Shown: positions 47,415 through 55,602 of the stretch, piece by piece
Layout: each line of letters opens with the position of its first letter
Position numbering within the stretch: position 1 is the stretch's first letter
Source: an uncultured Glaciecola sp.
Lineage (GTDB): Bacteria; Pseudomonadota; Gammaproteobacteria; Enterobacterales; Alteromonadaceae
NCBI GenBank assembly: GCA_947496235.1
Contig: CANMCE010000002.1
Span: forward strand, 434,001 to 498,000
Direction: 5' to 3'
DNA: 64,000 nucleotides
The notes under the pieces: generated by a model
The model's input: the letters and a program-made list of their open reading frames with translations, nothing else
What the model was told of the DNA's origin: nothing
Database searches by the model: none
Made by a program: the position numbers and the translations under genes

Positions 47415-47807
47415 TTAGTCAAAGGCGTTGATTATTTTATACAGTAGATTGGCTTGTTTATTGTGGGTGAGCCGATATTGATGTCGACTACGATTTAATT
47501 GCCAGTCTGGCGGGGTATTAACTACTTCCAAACCAAGCATCATTACAGGTTGGTCAATTATTTGAATGAAGTCATCAAATATCCAATTTGGTTGTTGTTT
47601 TCGATGTTCAAATTTATGAGCAGACGCAATTGAGCTTAGTAAAGGTTGTGATTCTTCAACTTGATTGTTTAATTGAGAAAAGTTTGACCAAGATTCGTGT
47701 GAATATTGGTGATTCTGGTAGTGACTAACAAAAAAACTAAGCCAGGCGAAAACCAGAGCTGATACGCCACATAACATCAGTTGTTTTGTTAACTTTATCT
47801 TGATCAT
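47415..47807 (-). CDS. Hypothetical small membrane-anchored protein
   Basis: 130 aa from ATG 47807 (the frame also has an ATG at 47882). One N-terminal membrane helix (LMLCGVSALVFAWLSFFVSH), then a short periplasmic part rich in Gln, Asn and His. No recognised domain. The orientation (single-pass, small periplasmic domain) is reminiscent of minor assembly factors, but I cannot assign it. Confidence 0.5.
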   Translation of the reverse strand: MIKIKLTKQLMLCGVSALVFAWLSFFVSHYQNHQYSHESWSNFSQLNNQVEESQPLLSSIASAHKFEHRKQQPNWIFDDFIQIIDQPVMMLGLEVVNTPPDWQLNRSRHQYRLTHNKQANLLYKIINAFD

Positions 47808-47852
47808 AGAATATAGGTTCGCCTTTCCAACTAGCCCAACAATGGCGCCTTT

Positions 47853-48065
47853 GTGCTCAAAATTCAAGAGTATCCTGCTCATTTCTCATTTTTTGAGTGG
47901 TTATTTTTCATCCAATTAGAAAGTGCCACTAAATACGACAATAGACAAAGCTTTTTGAAAAAATTAAAAGAAGCTGGGGAGCAAACTACCGAAGAATGGT
48001 TGCAAGTAAACGGTGATAAATTAGGGAAACAACCTAGTTGTGATATTGAAGCATTGTTTGATTAA
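47853..48065 (+). pseudogene. Probable 3' remnant of a patatin-like phospholipase
   Basis: The last 37 residues (FLKKLKEAGEQTTEEWLQVN, then GDKLGKQPSCDIEALFD) resemble the C-terminus of RssA-type patatin phospholipases. The upstream part of the frame is unlike that family, lacks the GxSxG and Asp motifs, and overlaps the neighbouring gene's region. It is probably a decayed gene end. Recognition is from memory of the family's C-terminal pattern, so it is tentative. Confidence 0.35.
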
Positions 48066-48087
48066 GCTCGACTACCTATATTTAAGG

Positions 48088-48122
48088 TTAGGAAATCCCG
48101 CACTTTGTGCGGGATTTCCTAA
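48088..48122. terminator. Strong hairpin downstream of pntB
   Basis: Perfect 16-bp stem TTAGGAAATCCCGCAC/GTGCGGGATTTCCTAA with a 3-nt loop, 15 nt past the pntB stop. No T tract follows on either strand, so it may stabilise the mRNA end or act with Rho. Confidence 0.55.
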
Positions 48123-48136
48123 GATAATACTTCAGA

Positions 48137-49525
48137 TTAATCGTCACTAAACTCCCGAATGATACTGTTAATAGTATCCTTCGCGTCACCTAACACCATG
48201 CGAGTGTTATCCTTGAAGAAGAGTGGATTATCGACCCCAGCAAAACCTGCATTTGCTGATCGCTTCAGGACGAATACGGTTTTAGCGCGATACACTTCAA
48301 TCACCGGCATTCCGTAAATTGGACTTCCCTTCATTTCTTTGGCAGCAGGGTTAACAACGTCGTTGGCGCCAATAACGATAACAACATCGTAGTTTTCCAT
48401 ACGAGGATTTACAGCATCCATTTCACACAATAGCTCATAAGGCACATCCGCTTCTGCTAGTAAAACATTCATATGCCCTGGCATTCTTCCCGCTACTGGG
48501 TGAATAGCGTATTCAACGGTACAATTATTTTCTTCAAGTAGCGTCTGCATTTCACGTACTGCATGCTGTGCTTGAGCAACAGCCATACCATAACCGGGCA
48601 CAACTAAAACAGATTGAGCGGCTTCAAGCACATAAAAGGCGTCTTGAGCTGACATGATCTTTACTTCACCTTCGATCGCTTCGCCCATTTCTACAGGTTT
48701 AGCAAAACCAGAGAGTAATACGTTCATCAGGGATCTATTCATGGCTTTACACATGATATTGGTCAATATTAGTCCTGATGCGCCAACCAGCAGGCCAGTA
48801 ACGATCAAGATGGTATTTCCCACTGCAACACCAGCAGCGCAAGCTGCAACCCCCGAATAAGAGTTTAGCAACGCGATAACCACAGGCATGTCGGCACCAC
48901 CAATGGAAACTGTCGCCCAAATACCAAAACTTAGGGCAAGCGCAATAGCAATATAAAGCCAAATTGGGTTACTTGGGTCTGTTACAAAGAGGTAGCCGAT
49001 CCCAATAAACGCGATTAGATGCAATACACTGAGTTCCCTTAGACCCGTAAATATAAGAGCTTTCGACGACATTTTGCCTGATAGCTTACCCCAAGCGACA
49101 ACAGAACCTGAAAAGGTTACACCGCCAATTAAGATGGTCAAAAAGACTGTAACAAATACCAATTTATCCGTCGTAAGCAGGCTAATGGTGTTCATTCCTG
49201 AAATAGTTGCCCATCCAAGTAATAAAGAGGCTGCACCACCAAAACCGTTAAATAGGGATACCATTTCGGGCATTTGGGTCATTTCAACTGTCTTTGCTTT
49301 CCAAGCACCATAAGCACCACCTATCACAAACCCTAGAAGGATCCAGTGATAGCTAATAATTTGCTGGTCGATAAGGGTGACTACTACTGCGATTAGCATC
49401 CCGATTGCAGAGACTAGATTGCCTTTTTTTGCGCTAGATGGGTGGCTGAGTAACTTTAAGCCAATAATAAATAATGTAGTTGCCAAAACGTAGGCAAGAT
49501 TAATGATCAATGCGTTATCATTCAC
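48137..49525 (-). CDS. pntB: NAD(P) transhydrogenase subunit beta
   Basis: 462-aa inner-membrane subunit of proton-translocating transhydrogenase. About nine N-terminal membrane helices (LLGFVIGGAYGAWKAKTVEM region with the MTQMPEMVSLFNGFGG signature) are followed by the NADP(H)-binding dIII domain: VPGYGMAVAQAQHAV, YAIHPVAGRMPGHMNVLLAE and VIVIGANDVVNPAAKE. It lies 12 nt after pntAB in a three-gene operon. The enzyme uses the proton gradient to make NADPH. Confidence 0.96.
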   Translation of the reverse strand: MNDNALIINLAYVLATTLFIIGLKLLSHPSSAKKGNLVSAIGMLIAVVVTLIDQQIISYHWILLGFVIGGAYGAWKAKTVEMTQMPEMVSLFNGFGGAASLLLGWATISGMNTISLLTTDKLVFVTVFLTILIGGVTFSGSVVAWGKLSGKMSSKALIFTGLRELSVLHLIAFIGIGYLFVTDPSNPIWLYIAIALALSFGIWATVSIGGADMPVVIALLNSYSGVAACAAGVAVGNTILIVTGLLVGASGLILTNIMCKAMNRSLMNVLLSGFAKPVEMGEAIEGEVKIMSAQDAFYVLEAAQSVLVVPGYGMAVAQAQHAVREMQTLLEENNCTVEYAIHPVAGRMPGHMNVLLAEADVPYELLCEMDAVNPRMENYDVVIVIGANDVVNPAAKEMKGSPIYGMPVIEVYRAKTVFVLKRSANAGFAGVDNPLFFKDNTRMVLGDAKDTINSIIREFSDD

Positions 49526-49537
49526 AGCATAGTCCCC

Positions 49538-49822
49538 TTACTTGCCTTGTTTCTTTTTAAACATACTTAGCATACGGTCAGTGACCATATAACCACCGAC
49601 CACATTGATACTTGCTAATGCCACAGCTGCGGTGCCAAGAATGGTTGTGAGTATGTCGTTATCAGCACCGGAGGCTACTAAAGCACCCACAAGGGTTATG
49701 CCTGATATGGCATTTGACCCTGACATCAAAGGCGTATGCAGAGTAGCGGGCACCTTGCGTATTAATTCAAAACCTAAAAATGCCGCTAAAAGAATGATAA
49801 AAATTAGATAAATAGTTTCCAT
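49538..49822 (-). CDS. pntAB: NAD(P) transhydrogenase alpha subunit, membrane part
   Basis: 94-aa small membrane subunit with three to four helices: LIFIILLAAFLGFELIRKVP, HTPLMSGSNAISGITLVGAL, and AAVALASINVVGGYMVTDRM. It equals the C-terminal membrane part of the fused E. coli PntA; here the alpha subunit is split as in Rhodospirillum. It starts 3 nt after pntAA and ends 12 nt before pntB, so translation is probably coupled. Confidence 0.95.
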   Translation of the reverse strand: METIYLIFIILLAAFLGFELIRKVPATLHTPLMSGSNAISGITLVGALVASGADNDILTTILGTAAVALASINVVGGYMVTDRMLSMFKKKQGK

Positions 49823-49825
49823 AAC

Positions 49826-50989
49826 TTACTCCTTGCCATAGGCTTTTTTAAGCATTTCATTTGATATTTGCCCTTGGTGAGTGATAACACTCTGCGCTAA
49901 TATTTCGTCTTCAAGGTTCAATGCAAAGCATTTATTTTCTGCATCAAAAAACTCATCGATAAGATTTAAGAGGTTATTGGCATACATATCTGTAGCATCT
50001 CTGGCTACTTGTTGGCTCCAATTGCCATCACCAACGACAGTTACGCCTTCTACTATCGCGGTTTGACCAGGAATTGAGCCTTCTACGTTGCCTCCAGAAA
50101 GTGCCGCCATATCGACCACTACACTGCCGGGTCGCATCTTAGAAAGTGTTTCTTTGCTGATTAAAACCGGTGGTTTTCTACCAAATAATTGAGCAGTAGT
50201 GATGACAATATCTGAATCCGCGATAGCGTCTTGTTGAGCTTCTTGCTGTTTAATCTTTTGCTCTTCGGTTAGTTCTTTGGCATAACCGTCTTTGGTTTGT
50301 CCGGTTTCACCTATGTCGATTTTAAGAAATTTACCGCCTAAAGATTCAACCTGTTCAGCCACCACTTCACGAGTATCATAGGCCAACACATTAGCTCCCA
50401 AACGTTTAGCTGTTGCGATAGCTTGAAGTCCAGCAACACCAGCGCCAATCACAAACACTTTTGCAGGTTTAATGGTGCCAGATGGCGTCATCATCATGGG
50501 TAGTATACTGGGGAGCTTATTAGCCGCCTGCATTAGCATTACATAACCAGCCAAACTAGCCTGTGAACTTAAGGCATCCATCTTTTGTGCTCGTGAAGAA
50601 CGTGGGATCATTTCAACCGAGAGTGTAGAAACTCCCTTATGAGCTAGAGTTTCAACCAATTCTTGTTGGAAGAAGGGATCTATATGACCGACGACCAAGG
50701 CTTCTTTTTTAAATTGTTCCAGATGCTCAGGTGCGGGACGGTTGACGTAGAAAACTATGTCTGCATCAGACATCACACTATTGGAAGCTTCGACAAGGGT
50801 TGCACCTTGATCTGCATATTCCTGGTCTGAATAACCTGATAGGACTCCCGCGCCTTTTTCAATTTGCACGTTTAATCCCATTCGGCTAAACCGCATAACA
50901 GTAGCGGGTGTTACCGCGCAACGCTTCTCAACGAAATTGTCGTTATTGGCGTGATTTGCTTCATTTAATACTAAGAGATTCAAAAGCAT
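49826..50989 (-). CDS. pntAA: NAD(P) transhydrogenase alpha subunit, NAD-binding part
   Basis: 387-aa soluble dI domain of the transhydrogenase, binding NAD(H). It has an N-terminal alanine-dehydrogenase-like part (EKRCAVTPATVMRFSRMGLN) and the Rossmann motif FVIGAGVAGLQAIATAKRLG, followed by the mobile-loop region (LFGRKPPVLI) and VVVDMAALSGGNVEG. AAGGAGG directly abuts the ATG at 50989; the TTG at 50983 has ideal 6-nt spacing and may be the true start. The open frame continues upstream to 51025 without support. Confidence 0.94.
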   Translation of the reverse strand: MLLNLLVLNEANHANNDNFVEKRCAVTPATVMRFSRMGLNVQIEKGAGVLSGYSDQEYADQGATLVEASNSVMSDADIVFYVNRPAPEHLEQFKKEALVVGHIDPFFQQELVETLAHKGVSTLSVEMIPRSSRAQKMDALSSQASLAGYVMLMQAANKLPSILPMMMTPSGTIKPAKVFVIGAGVAGLQAIATAKRLGANVLAYDTREVVAEQVESLGGKFLKIDIGETGQTKDGYAKELTEEQKIKQQEAQQDAIADSDIVITTAQLFGRKPPVLISKETLSKMRPGSVVVDMAALSGGNVEGSIPGQTAIVEGVTVVGDGNWSQQVARDATDMYANNLLNLIDEFFDAENKCFALNLEDEILAQSVITHQGQISNEMLKKAYGKE

Positions 50990-51407
50990 CCTCCTTCCAT
51001 TGGGCAATATTATCCTAACTGCCAATAAAGGCAGTTAAGGGTTTCTGTTTTAACCGATAGGTGCTTTTGATCTATTTACTACATAATTGAAAGGATAAAG
51101 TACTATAAGCGTTGTTTATACCTGATAATTACGTAATTTTCCGTTTATCGTTATTTTTGTATGGAAAGACCTCTGCTAAGGCCCAATATTGCAAATAATT
51201 TAAATAAGTTGAAAGAATTGATTCTTATGTAATATAAATATTTGGTTATATAGAATTAGTTACCCATAAGTATAACTTATAGTTCAAATAAGTCATAGAT
51301 AAATAACAAAGGTAACTAAACTGACGATCGTCAGTTTAGTTAGCGATAAAGTGCGGATTATTAATTTAGTGCAGAGCTTTTCTAAGGCCACCAAGTGACC
51401 TAGGCTT
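50990..51407. other. AT-rich region upstream of the pnt operon
   Basis: About 420 nt between pntAA and tpm with no coding frame of note. It must hold the pnt promoter. A 30-nt perfect palindrome lies near its right end. Confidence 0.5.
51313..51342. promoter_or_regulatory. Perfect 30-bp palindrome
   Basis: Half-site TAACTAAACTGACGA is directly followed by its exact reverse complement, with no spacer. The core ACTGACGATCGTCAGT looks like a TetR-type operator. It lies 324 nt upstream of pntAA and 66 nt after the tpm stop codon; as RNA it could instead form a tpm terminator hairpin, followed by a T-rich but broken tract. Confidence 0.6.
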
Positions 51408-52055
51408 TTATGTATTGGGCTTTAAATACCAAATGTGTTCTTTAGCAGGTACACCCCTCACGCCGCCATCGGCATCAACTTCCGTGAGTAAATCGAGCGC
51501 AAAATATTCTTGATAGCTGTCATGTATTGAATTTTTGCTGTGAGAAAAAGGGGGACCTTGGATAAGTTCTTGATCATAATCATAGGTAATTAATAACTGA
51601 GGGGCAGCTTTTGTTAGTTTGACAACCTGAACCACATAATCATCACGCATACTTTCAGGCATAGCAACAAATGCGGCTCGGTCATAGGTGAAATCCACAG
51701 GCCCTAAGAGTTCTGCGTCCAATTGGAAAATATCGCCAACATACACGGTGAGACTTTGGACAGAGTATTTTTTATGATTATCAAGTTGGATAATTTCTGG
51801 ATTTACATCTAAAGATGAAAATAGTTCAATTACTGCTGATTCAACTAATTCACAGGCAACAACCTCGTATCCTTTACTGAGTATCCAGCCAATATCCAGT
51901 GTTTTACCGCACAGGGGCACAAAAACTGTAGGCGAGTTAATCGCTTCTGCTTGTATAAGTGTCGGTAAGAATTCAATTAAAAATGGGTTGATATCTTTTT
52001 GGTGAAAGCCAATTTGATTTTTTTCCCACTTATCATGCCAAAAATTGTGTTCCAT
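51408..52055 (-). CDS. tpm: Thiopurine S-methyltransferase
   Basis: 215-aa SAM-dependent methyltransferase of the TPMT family. N-terminal FWHDKWEKNQIGFHQKDINP is diagnostic; VFVPLCGKTLDIGWILSKGY is the SAM-binding motif and ELVESAVIELF follows. Then FTYDRAAFVAMPESMRDDYV matches bacterial TPMTs. Bacterial members are linked to selenium or tellurium methylation; the natural substrate is unknown. ATG 52055. Single gene. Confidence 0.94.
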   Translation of the reverse strand: MEHNFWHDKWEKNQIGFHQKDINPFLIEFLPTLIQAEAINSPTVFVPLCGKTLDIGWILSKGYEVVACELVESAVIELFSSLDVNPEIIQLDNHKKYSVQSLTVYVGDIFQLDAELLGPVDFTYDRAAFVAMPESMRDDYVVQVVKLTKAAPQLLITYDYDQELIQGPPFSHSKNSIHDSYQEYFALDLLTEVDADGGVRGVPAKEHIWYLKPNT

Positions 52056-52272
52056 TGTACTTATCTATTCTTTTAGTTTAGCGATACTTTATTGGACCCA
52101 ACAACTTCCTGCAAGAGTGTATTAATTCCCAATTGCTTTAAAGTTATTAAGTATTGGCTAAACGCATGGTCTGAACTAGGTGCCTGAAAAGAAAAAGTGA
52201 TAACAAAACTGATTTCAAAAAAAGAGACTTCATTTAGTGACCTATAAATAAAAGTAAAAACGCGGTTAAAAA

Positions 52273-52506
52273 CTAGCTGAACTTAAACTCAGACTTAAAG
52301 TAGTTAACAATTTTAGACACTAAAGATTGCTTTTCTTTATAAGACTTTTTAGTAAACATTGGATCATGTTTATGTCCGCTGGCAATGGCGATCATGTCAG
52401 CAATATCATCAATGTATTCCTCGTATTTCTCATTGTAACTGCCTAACTGCTCTTCGTTATGAGTTTGAGATTTTGCTTCTTTTTTTAATTTGCTGACGTT
52501 ATCCAT
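52273..52506 (-). CDS. Hypothetical small protein
   Basis: 77-aa hydrophilic, Lys/Glu-rich protein (YNEKYEEYIDDIADMIAIAS, then YKEKQSLVSKIVNYFKSEF), helical, without signal or membrane helix. Its start overlaps the preceding small frame by 8 nt (52499-52506). I do not recognise it. Divergent from the five-gene operon at 52760. Confidence 0.4.
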   Translation of the reverse strand: MDNVSKLKKEAKSQTHNEEQLGSYNEKYEEYIDDIADMIAIASGHKHDPMFTKKSYKEKQSLVSKIVNYFKSEFKFS

Positions 52507-52741
52507 TTTCCGATGCCTCTTTTAAATCATGATATGTAGAAATCCATCTTAGAAATGACAATGCAAAGACCAAACCAGAACAGAAATCTAAATATTTCAA
52601 TATATTAGACAGGTTAAGTAATGAAAAAATTTGCACTATTGTGAAAAATTTACTCGCAGAAGAGTGAAAAAGTTGCAAAAAACCTAAATTTAATTTTAGT
52701 CTTAAGTTTAGCCTAAGGTTGACATTGTATTCTGAAATCAT
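52499..52741 (-). CDS. Hypothetical small protein, start uncertain
   Basis: Up to 80 aa from ATG 52741. The C-terminal half has a hydrophobic stretch (YLDFCSGLVFALSFLRWI) suggesting one membrane helix; the N-terminal half (LRLNLRLKLNLGF) lies over a region of near-repeats that is more likely promoter DNA, so a later start or no gene at all is possible. It overlaps the next small frame by 8 nt, which favours a coupled pair. Confidence 0.3.
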   Translation of the reverse strand: MISEYNVNLRLNLRLKLNLGFLQLFHSSASKFFTIVQIFSLLNLSNILKYLDFCSGLVFALSFLRWISTYHDLKEASENG

Positions 52742-52759
52742 TAACTGAGCGGAGACGTA

Positions 52760-53467
52760 ATGATGCAGTTGCTTCAGAATACAAATTTAGCAATACAGAT
52801 TGGCAATAAGACTAAGTGTGCGAATGCGACTAAGTTTGCCTTTGATATTGCCTTGCACCTAGCCAATGAAATTGGCAGAGACAGAGTAGAAGACTTCATT
52901 AAGCAGGGCTTTAAAAAAGCCTACGGAGCTGAAGTAAATGTTTCTATGCCATGGCTATTGTCTATTAGTAAAGGTGACCTGAAAGCTGCATTAGGTATTC
53001 GCCCTGCAACATCTACTCTTTTTATTGAGCAGTACATTGATGTTCCCATTGAGCAGGCAATTAGTGTACTTGCACCAGACGTTAATCGACATCAAATTGC
53101 TGAAATTGGCCACTTGTACAGTAACTCTAATAGATTCACCATCCCACTTTTCATGGTAACTGCGATATCTTTACTTTGTAACAACTATGAGTACATGGTG
53201 TTTTCAGCCACTGAGCACGTATTAAGTTTAATTACTCGTGCAGGCATCAATTGTTCACAAATTGCAAAAGCTGATGTATCAAAATTGACACCTCCCGTCG
53301 ATAATTGGGGAAGCTACTACGACACTAATCCGGTTGTAGTAGCGGTTTCTCTTTATGATGTGGTTCAGGCTATCAGCAATGACAAAGGCTTAGCTTCAGT
53401 ATTCGCTGATTTAGATGAAAAAATTGCGCGTACTACTGAGAAACTGAATAAGGCATCTTCCCTATGA
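52760..53467 (+). CDS. Thermostable-hemolysin family (GNAT-like) protein
   Basis: 235-aa soluble protein resembling the thermostable hemolysin (delta-VPH, PF12261) family, whose fold relates to GNAT and acyl-homoserine-lactone-synthase enzymes. Visible: FIKQGFKKAYGAEVNVSMPW, LKAALGIRPATSTLFIEQYI and a central AEIGHLYSNSNRFTIPLFMV, like the E-x-G-x-L strand of N-acyl amino-acid synthases. There is no signal peptide. GGAG precedes the ATG, with a second ATG next to it. First gene of a five-gene operon; its stop overlaps the ligase start (ATGA). An acyl- or aminoacyl-transferase role is inferred. Confidence 0.7.
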   Translation: MMQLLQNTNLAIQIGNKTKCANATKFAFDIALHLANEIGRDRVEDFIKQGFKKAYGAEVNVSMPWLLSISKGDLKAALGIRPATSTLFIEQYIDVPIEQAISVLAPDVNRHQIAEIGHLYSNSNRFTIPLFMVTAISLLCNNYEYMVFSATEHVLSLITRAGINCSQIAKADVSKLTPPVDNWGSYYDTNPVVVAVSLYDVVQAISNDKGLASVFADLDEKIARTTEKLNKASSL

Positions 53468-54909
53468 ACCTTATCCAACAAATTGCCAATACAAGGGGAG
53501 ATTTCCCTGCATTGGTATCAGGTGAAGAAGTTATTTCATACGGTGAATTACACGCTAGAATCAGCAAATTGAGAGATTGGTTATCTAAGCAAAATGTTTC
53601 TTCTGTTGCATTGCAAGCCCAAAACAGCATTGACTGGGTAATTTTAGATTTGGCTTGTCAGGCACAGGGTATTTTGCTGACACCTATCCCATTATTTTTT
53701 ACTCGGACCCAAAAACAAAGGGTAGTCGATTCTGCAAAACCGCAACTTATCTTCAATGATCAAAACAAAGGTGAAGCCTTATCTGTATCTGATTGCGGGA
53801 TAAGCCTTGATGTTCAAAAAACGAAATTAATCTCATCACCAGAGGTACCGGAACTGACGGTAAAAATAACCTATACATCGGGTTCAACAGGTGAGCCTAA
53901 AGGTGTGTGTTTAAGTGCGCAAAATCAGTTGGCAGTGGCTAGTGCTTTGGTTCAAACCATAGGTATTCAAAAACCTAAGCATCTTTGTTTATTGCCACTT
54001 CCCACCCTGCTTGAAAATATTGCCGGTGTTTACGCTCCTTTGTTAGTGGAAGGCACAGTTGTATTAGAGAATGATGAAGCTAGAGGCTTTAGCGGTAGCC
54101 GATTGGTTTCACCACAAGCATTAGTAGCCACAATTTCAAAGCATCAACCTAACACCTTGATTTTGGTACCTGAGTTGTTGCAGTTATTGATATTTATGGT
54201 GAACAAAGGTTGGCAGCCACCCGCGTCATTACAATTTATTGCGGTTGGTGGAAGCTTGGTTGCGCCCCAGTTATTAGCAACAGCTCGAGAACTAAACCTG
54301 CCCGTATTTCAAGGTTATGGTCTATCCGAATGCGGTTCTGTAGTCAGCTTATGTACGCCAAAAGATAAGATTGATAGCGTGGGGCGAATTTTGCCACAAG
54401 TTCAAGTGAAAACGGTCAATAAAGAATTGGTAGTGTCAGGTAATAGCTTCTTAGGCTATGTAGATATGCCGGAAACCTGGCACCAAAGTCAAGTACACAC
54501 AGGTGATATCGCGGAAGTGAGAGATGGTAACCTGTATATTCAAGGTCGTATTAAAAACACCATTATTAATTCCTTTGGTCGCAATATTTCACCAGAGTGG
54601 ATTGAATCTGAATTATTGTCCACAGGCATGTTCAGCCAAGCCGTTGTTATTGGCGATGCTAAGCCATTTTGCTCAGCTATTCTTGTACCCGTAGAAGCAA
54701 ACATTCCAGCAGCTTTAATTGAAAAAACATTGTACCAAGTGAATCAAAATTTACCTGACTACGCGCAGGTAAAAAATCCCATTTTGTTAACAGCGCCTAT
54801 GGATACCCAAAGCGGTTTGTACACAGCAAATCACAGACCACGTAGAGGCGCCATTCAACAACATTTTCAGCATCAAATTGCGCAAATTTATGCAAAAGCA
54901 TGCGCATAG
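53464..54909 (+). CDS. AMP-binding acyl-adenylate-forming enzyme
   Basis: 481-aa ANL-superfamily enzyme that should activate a carboxylic acid as acyl-AMP (then CoA or another acceptor). A3 motif TYTSGSTGEPKG, A5 GYGLSECGSVVSL, A7 HTGDIAEVRDG, A8 hinge GRIKNTIINSFGRNISPEWI. It is short for the family, and the A10 catalytic-lysine position appears as Arg458 in ANHRPRRGAI, so the half-reaction may be altered. It overlaps the hemolysin-like gene by 4 nt and precedes the oxidase gene by 11 nt. Confidence 0.88.
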   Translation: MNLIQQIANTRGDFPALVSGEEVISYGELHARISKLRDWLSKQNVSSVALQAQNSIDWVILDLACQAQGILLTPIPLFFTRTQKQRVVDSAKPQLIFNDQNKGEALSVSDCGISLDVQKTKLISSPEVPELTVKITYTSGSTGEPKGVCLSAQNQLAVASALVQTIGIQKPKHLCLLPLPTLLENIAGVYAPLLVEGTVVLENDEARGFSGSRLVSPQALVATISKHQPNTLILVPELLQLLIFMVNKGWQPPASLQFIAVGGSLVAPQLLATARELNLPVFQGYGLSECGSVVSLCTPKDKIDSVGRILPQVQVKTVNKELVVSGNSFLGYVDMPETWHQSQVHTGDIAEVRDGNLYIQGRIKNTIINSFGRNISPEWIESELLSTGMFSQAVVIGDAKPFCSAILVPVEANIPAALIEKTLYQVNQNLPDYAQVKNPILLTAPMDTQSGLYTANHRPRRGAIQQHFQHQIAQIYAKACA

Positions 54910-54920
54910 GAGTGAATATT

Positions 54921-55592
54921 ATGAGTTTGTATCAACGTTTATTAACTGAAACTACAGAGCAAAGAGACTATTTATTGTCATCACCTATTATTAAAAGATG
55001 TTTTACCGGTGACATTAAAGTTGATAATTACGCAGCATTTTTGACCCAAGCTTTTCATCACGTAAAACATACAGTGCCTTTGCTAATGGCTGTAGGTACT
55101 CGATTGCCAGATAGTAAGGAGTGGTTGCGCGAAGCCGTTGCTGAATATATCGAAGAAGAAATTGGGCACCAAGAATGGGTGTTAAATGACATTGCGGCTT
55201 GTGGTTTTGATAAAGAAGTCGCACGCAATTCAACGCCTAATATGGCCACTGAACTAATGGTTGCCTATGCCTATGATTTAGTTAATCGCGTAAACCCTCT
55301 AGGTTTCTTTGGCATGGTGCACGTGTTGGAAGGCACCAGCATAGCAATGGCTGATAACGCCGCTGACATGATTCAAAATGCATGTGGTTTACCTAAAAAA
55401 GCATTTAGCTATTTACGCTCTCATGGTTCGTTAGATATTGAGCACGTTAAATTTTTTGAAACCTTAATGGATAAAATTACAGACCCTGCTGAGCAAGATT
55501 TTATTGTTGAGAGTGCTAAAAAATTCTATGTACTTTACGGCAATATTTTTAGAACCCTTGAAACGTCAGCTCCTGTTAGTCAGGCCGCTTAG
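54921..55592 (+). CDS. Heme-oxygenase-like (TenA/UndA-type) putative diiron oxidase
   Basis: 223-aa all-helical protein of the TenA/PqqC/HDO superfamily. Metal-ligand pattern of heme-oxygenase-like diiron oxidases: E79/E80-IG-H83-QEW in one helix, H134-V-L-E137 in the middle, and H168-GSL-D172-IE-H175 in a later helix. Relatives include UndA (1-undecene), BesC and SznF. True thiaminase II proteins keep a catalytic Cys pattern I do not see. ATG 54921 has AGGAG 6-7 nt upstream; the ATG at 54900 lies inside the ligase gene. Probable oxidative step of the operon. Confidence 0.82.
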   Translation: MSLYQRLLTETTEQRDYLLSSPIIKRCFTGDIKVDNYAAFLTQAFHHVKHTVPLLMAVGTRLPDSKEWLREAVAEYIEEEIGHQEWVLNDIAACGFDKEVARNSTPNMATELMVAYAYDLVNRVNPLGFFGMVHVLEGTSIAMADNAADMIQNACGLPKKAFSYLRSHGSLDIEHVKFFETLMDKITDPAEQDFIVESAKKFYVLYGNIFRTLETSAPVSQAA

Positions 55593-55602
55593 GACCAAGA
55601 TT

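Noticed and set aside
51370-51410. Hairpin after tpm (AAGGCCACC / TAGGCTTTT)
   Set aside because: The arms pair over only a few bases with bulges; the 30-bp palindrome nearby is a better candidate.
52719-52746. Sigma-70 promoter TTGACA with TTAACT for the five-gene operon
   Set aside because: The -35 is good, but the resulting start would fall in or next to the ribosome site; the promoter is more likely further upstream.
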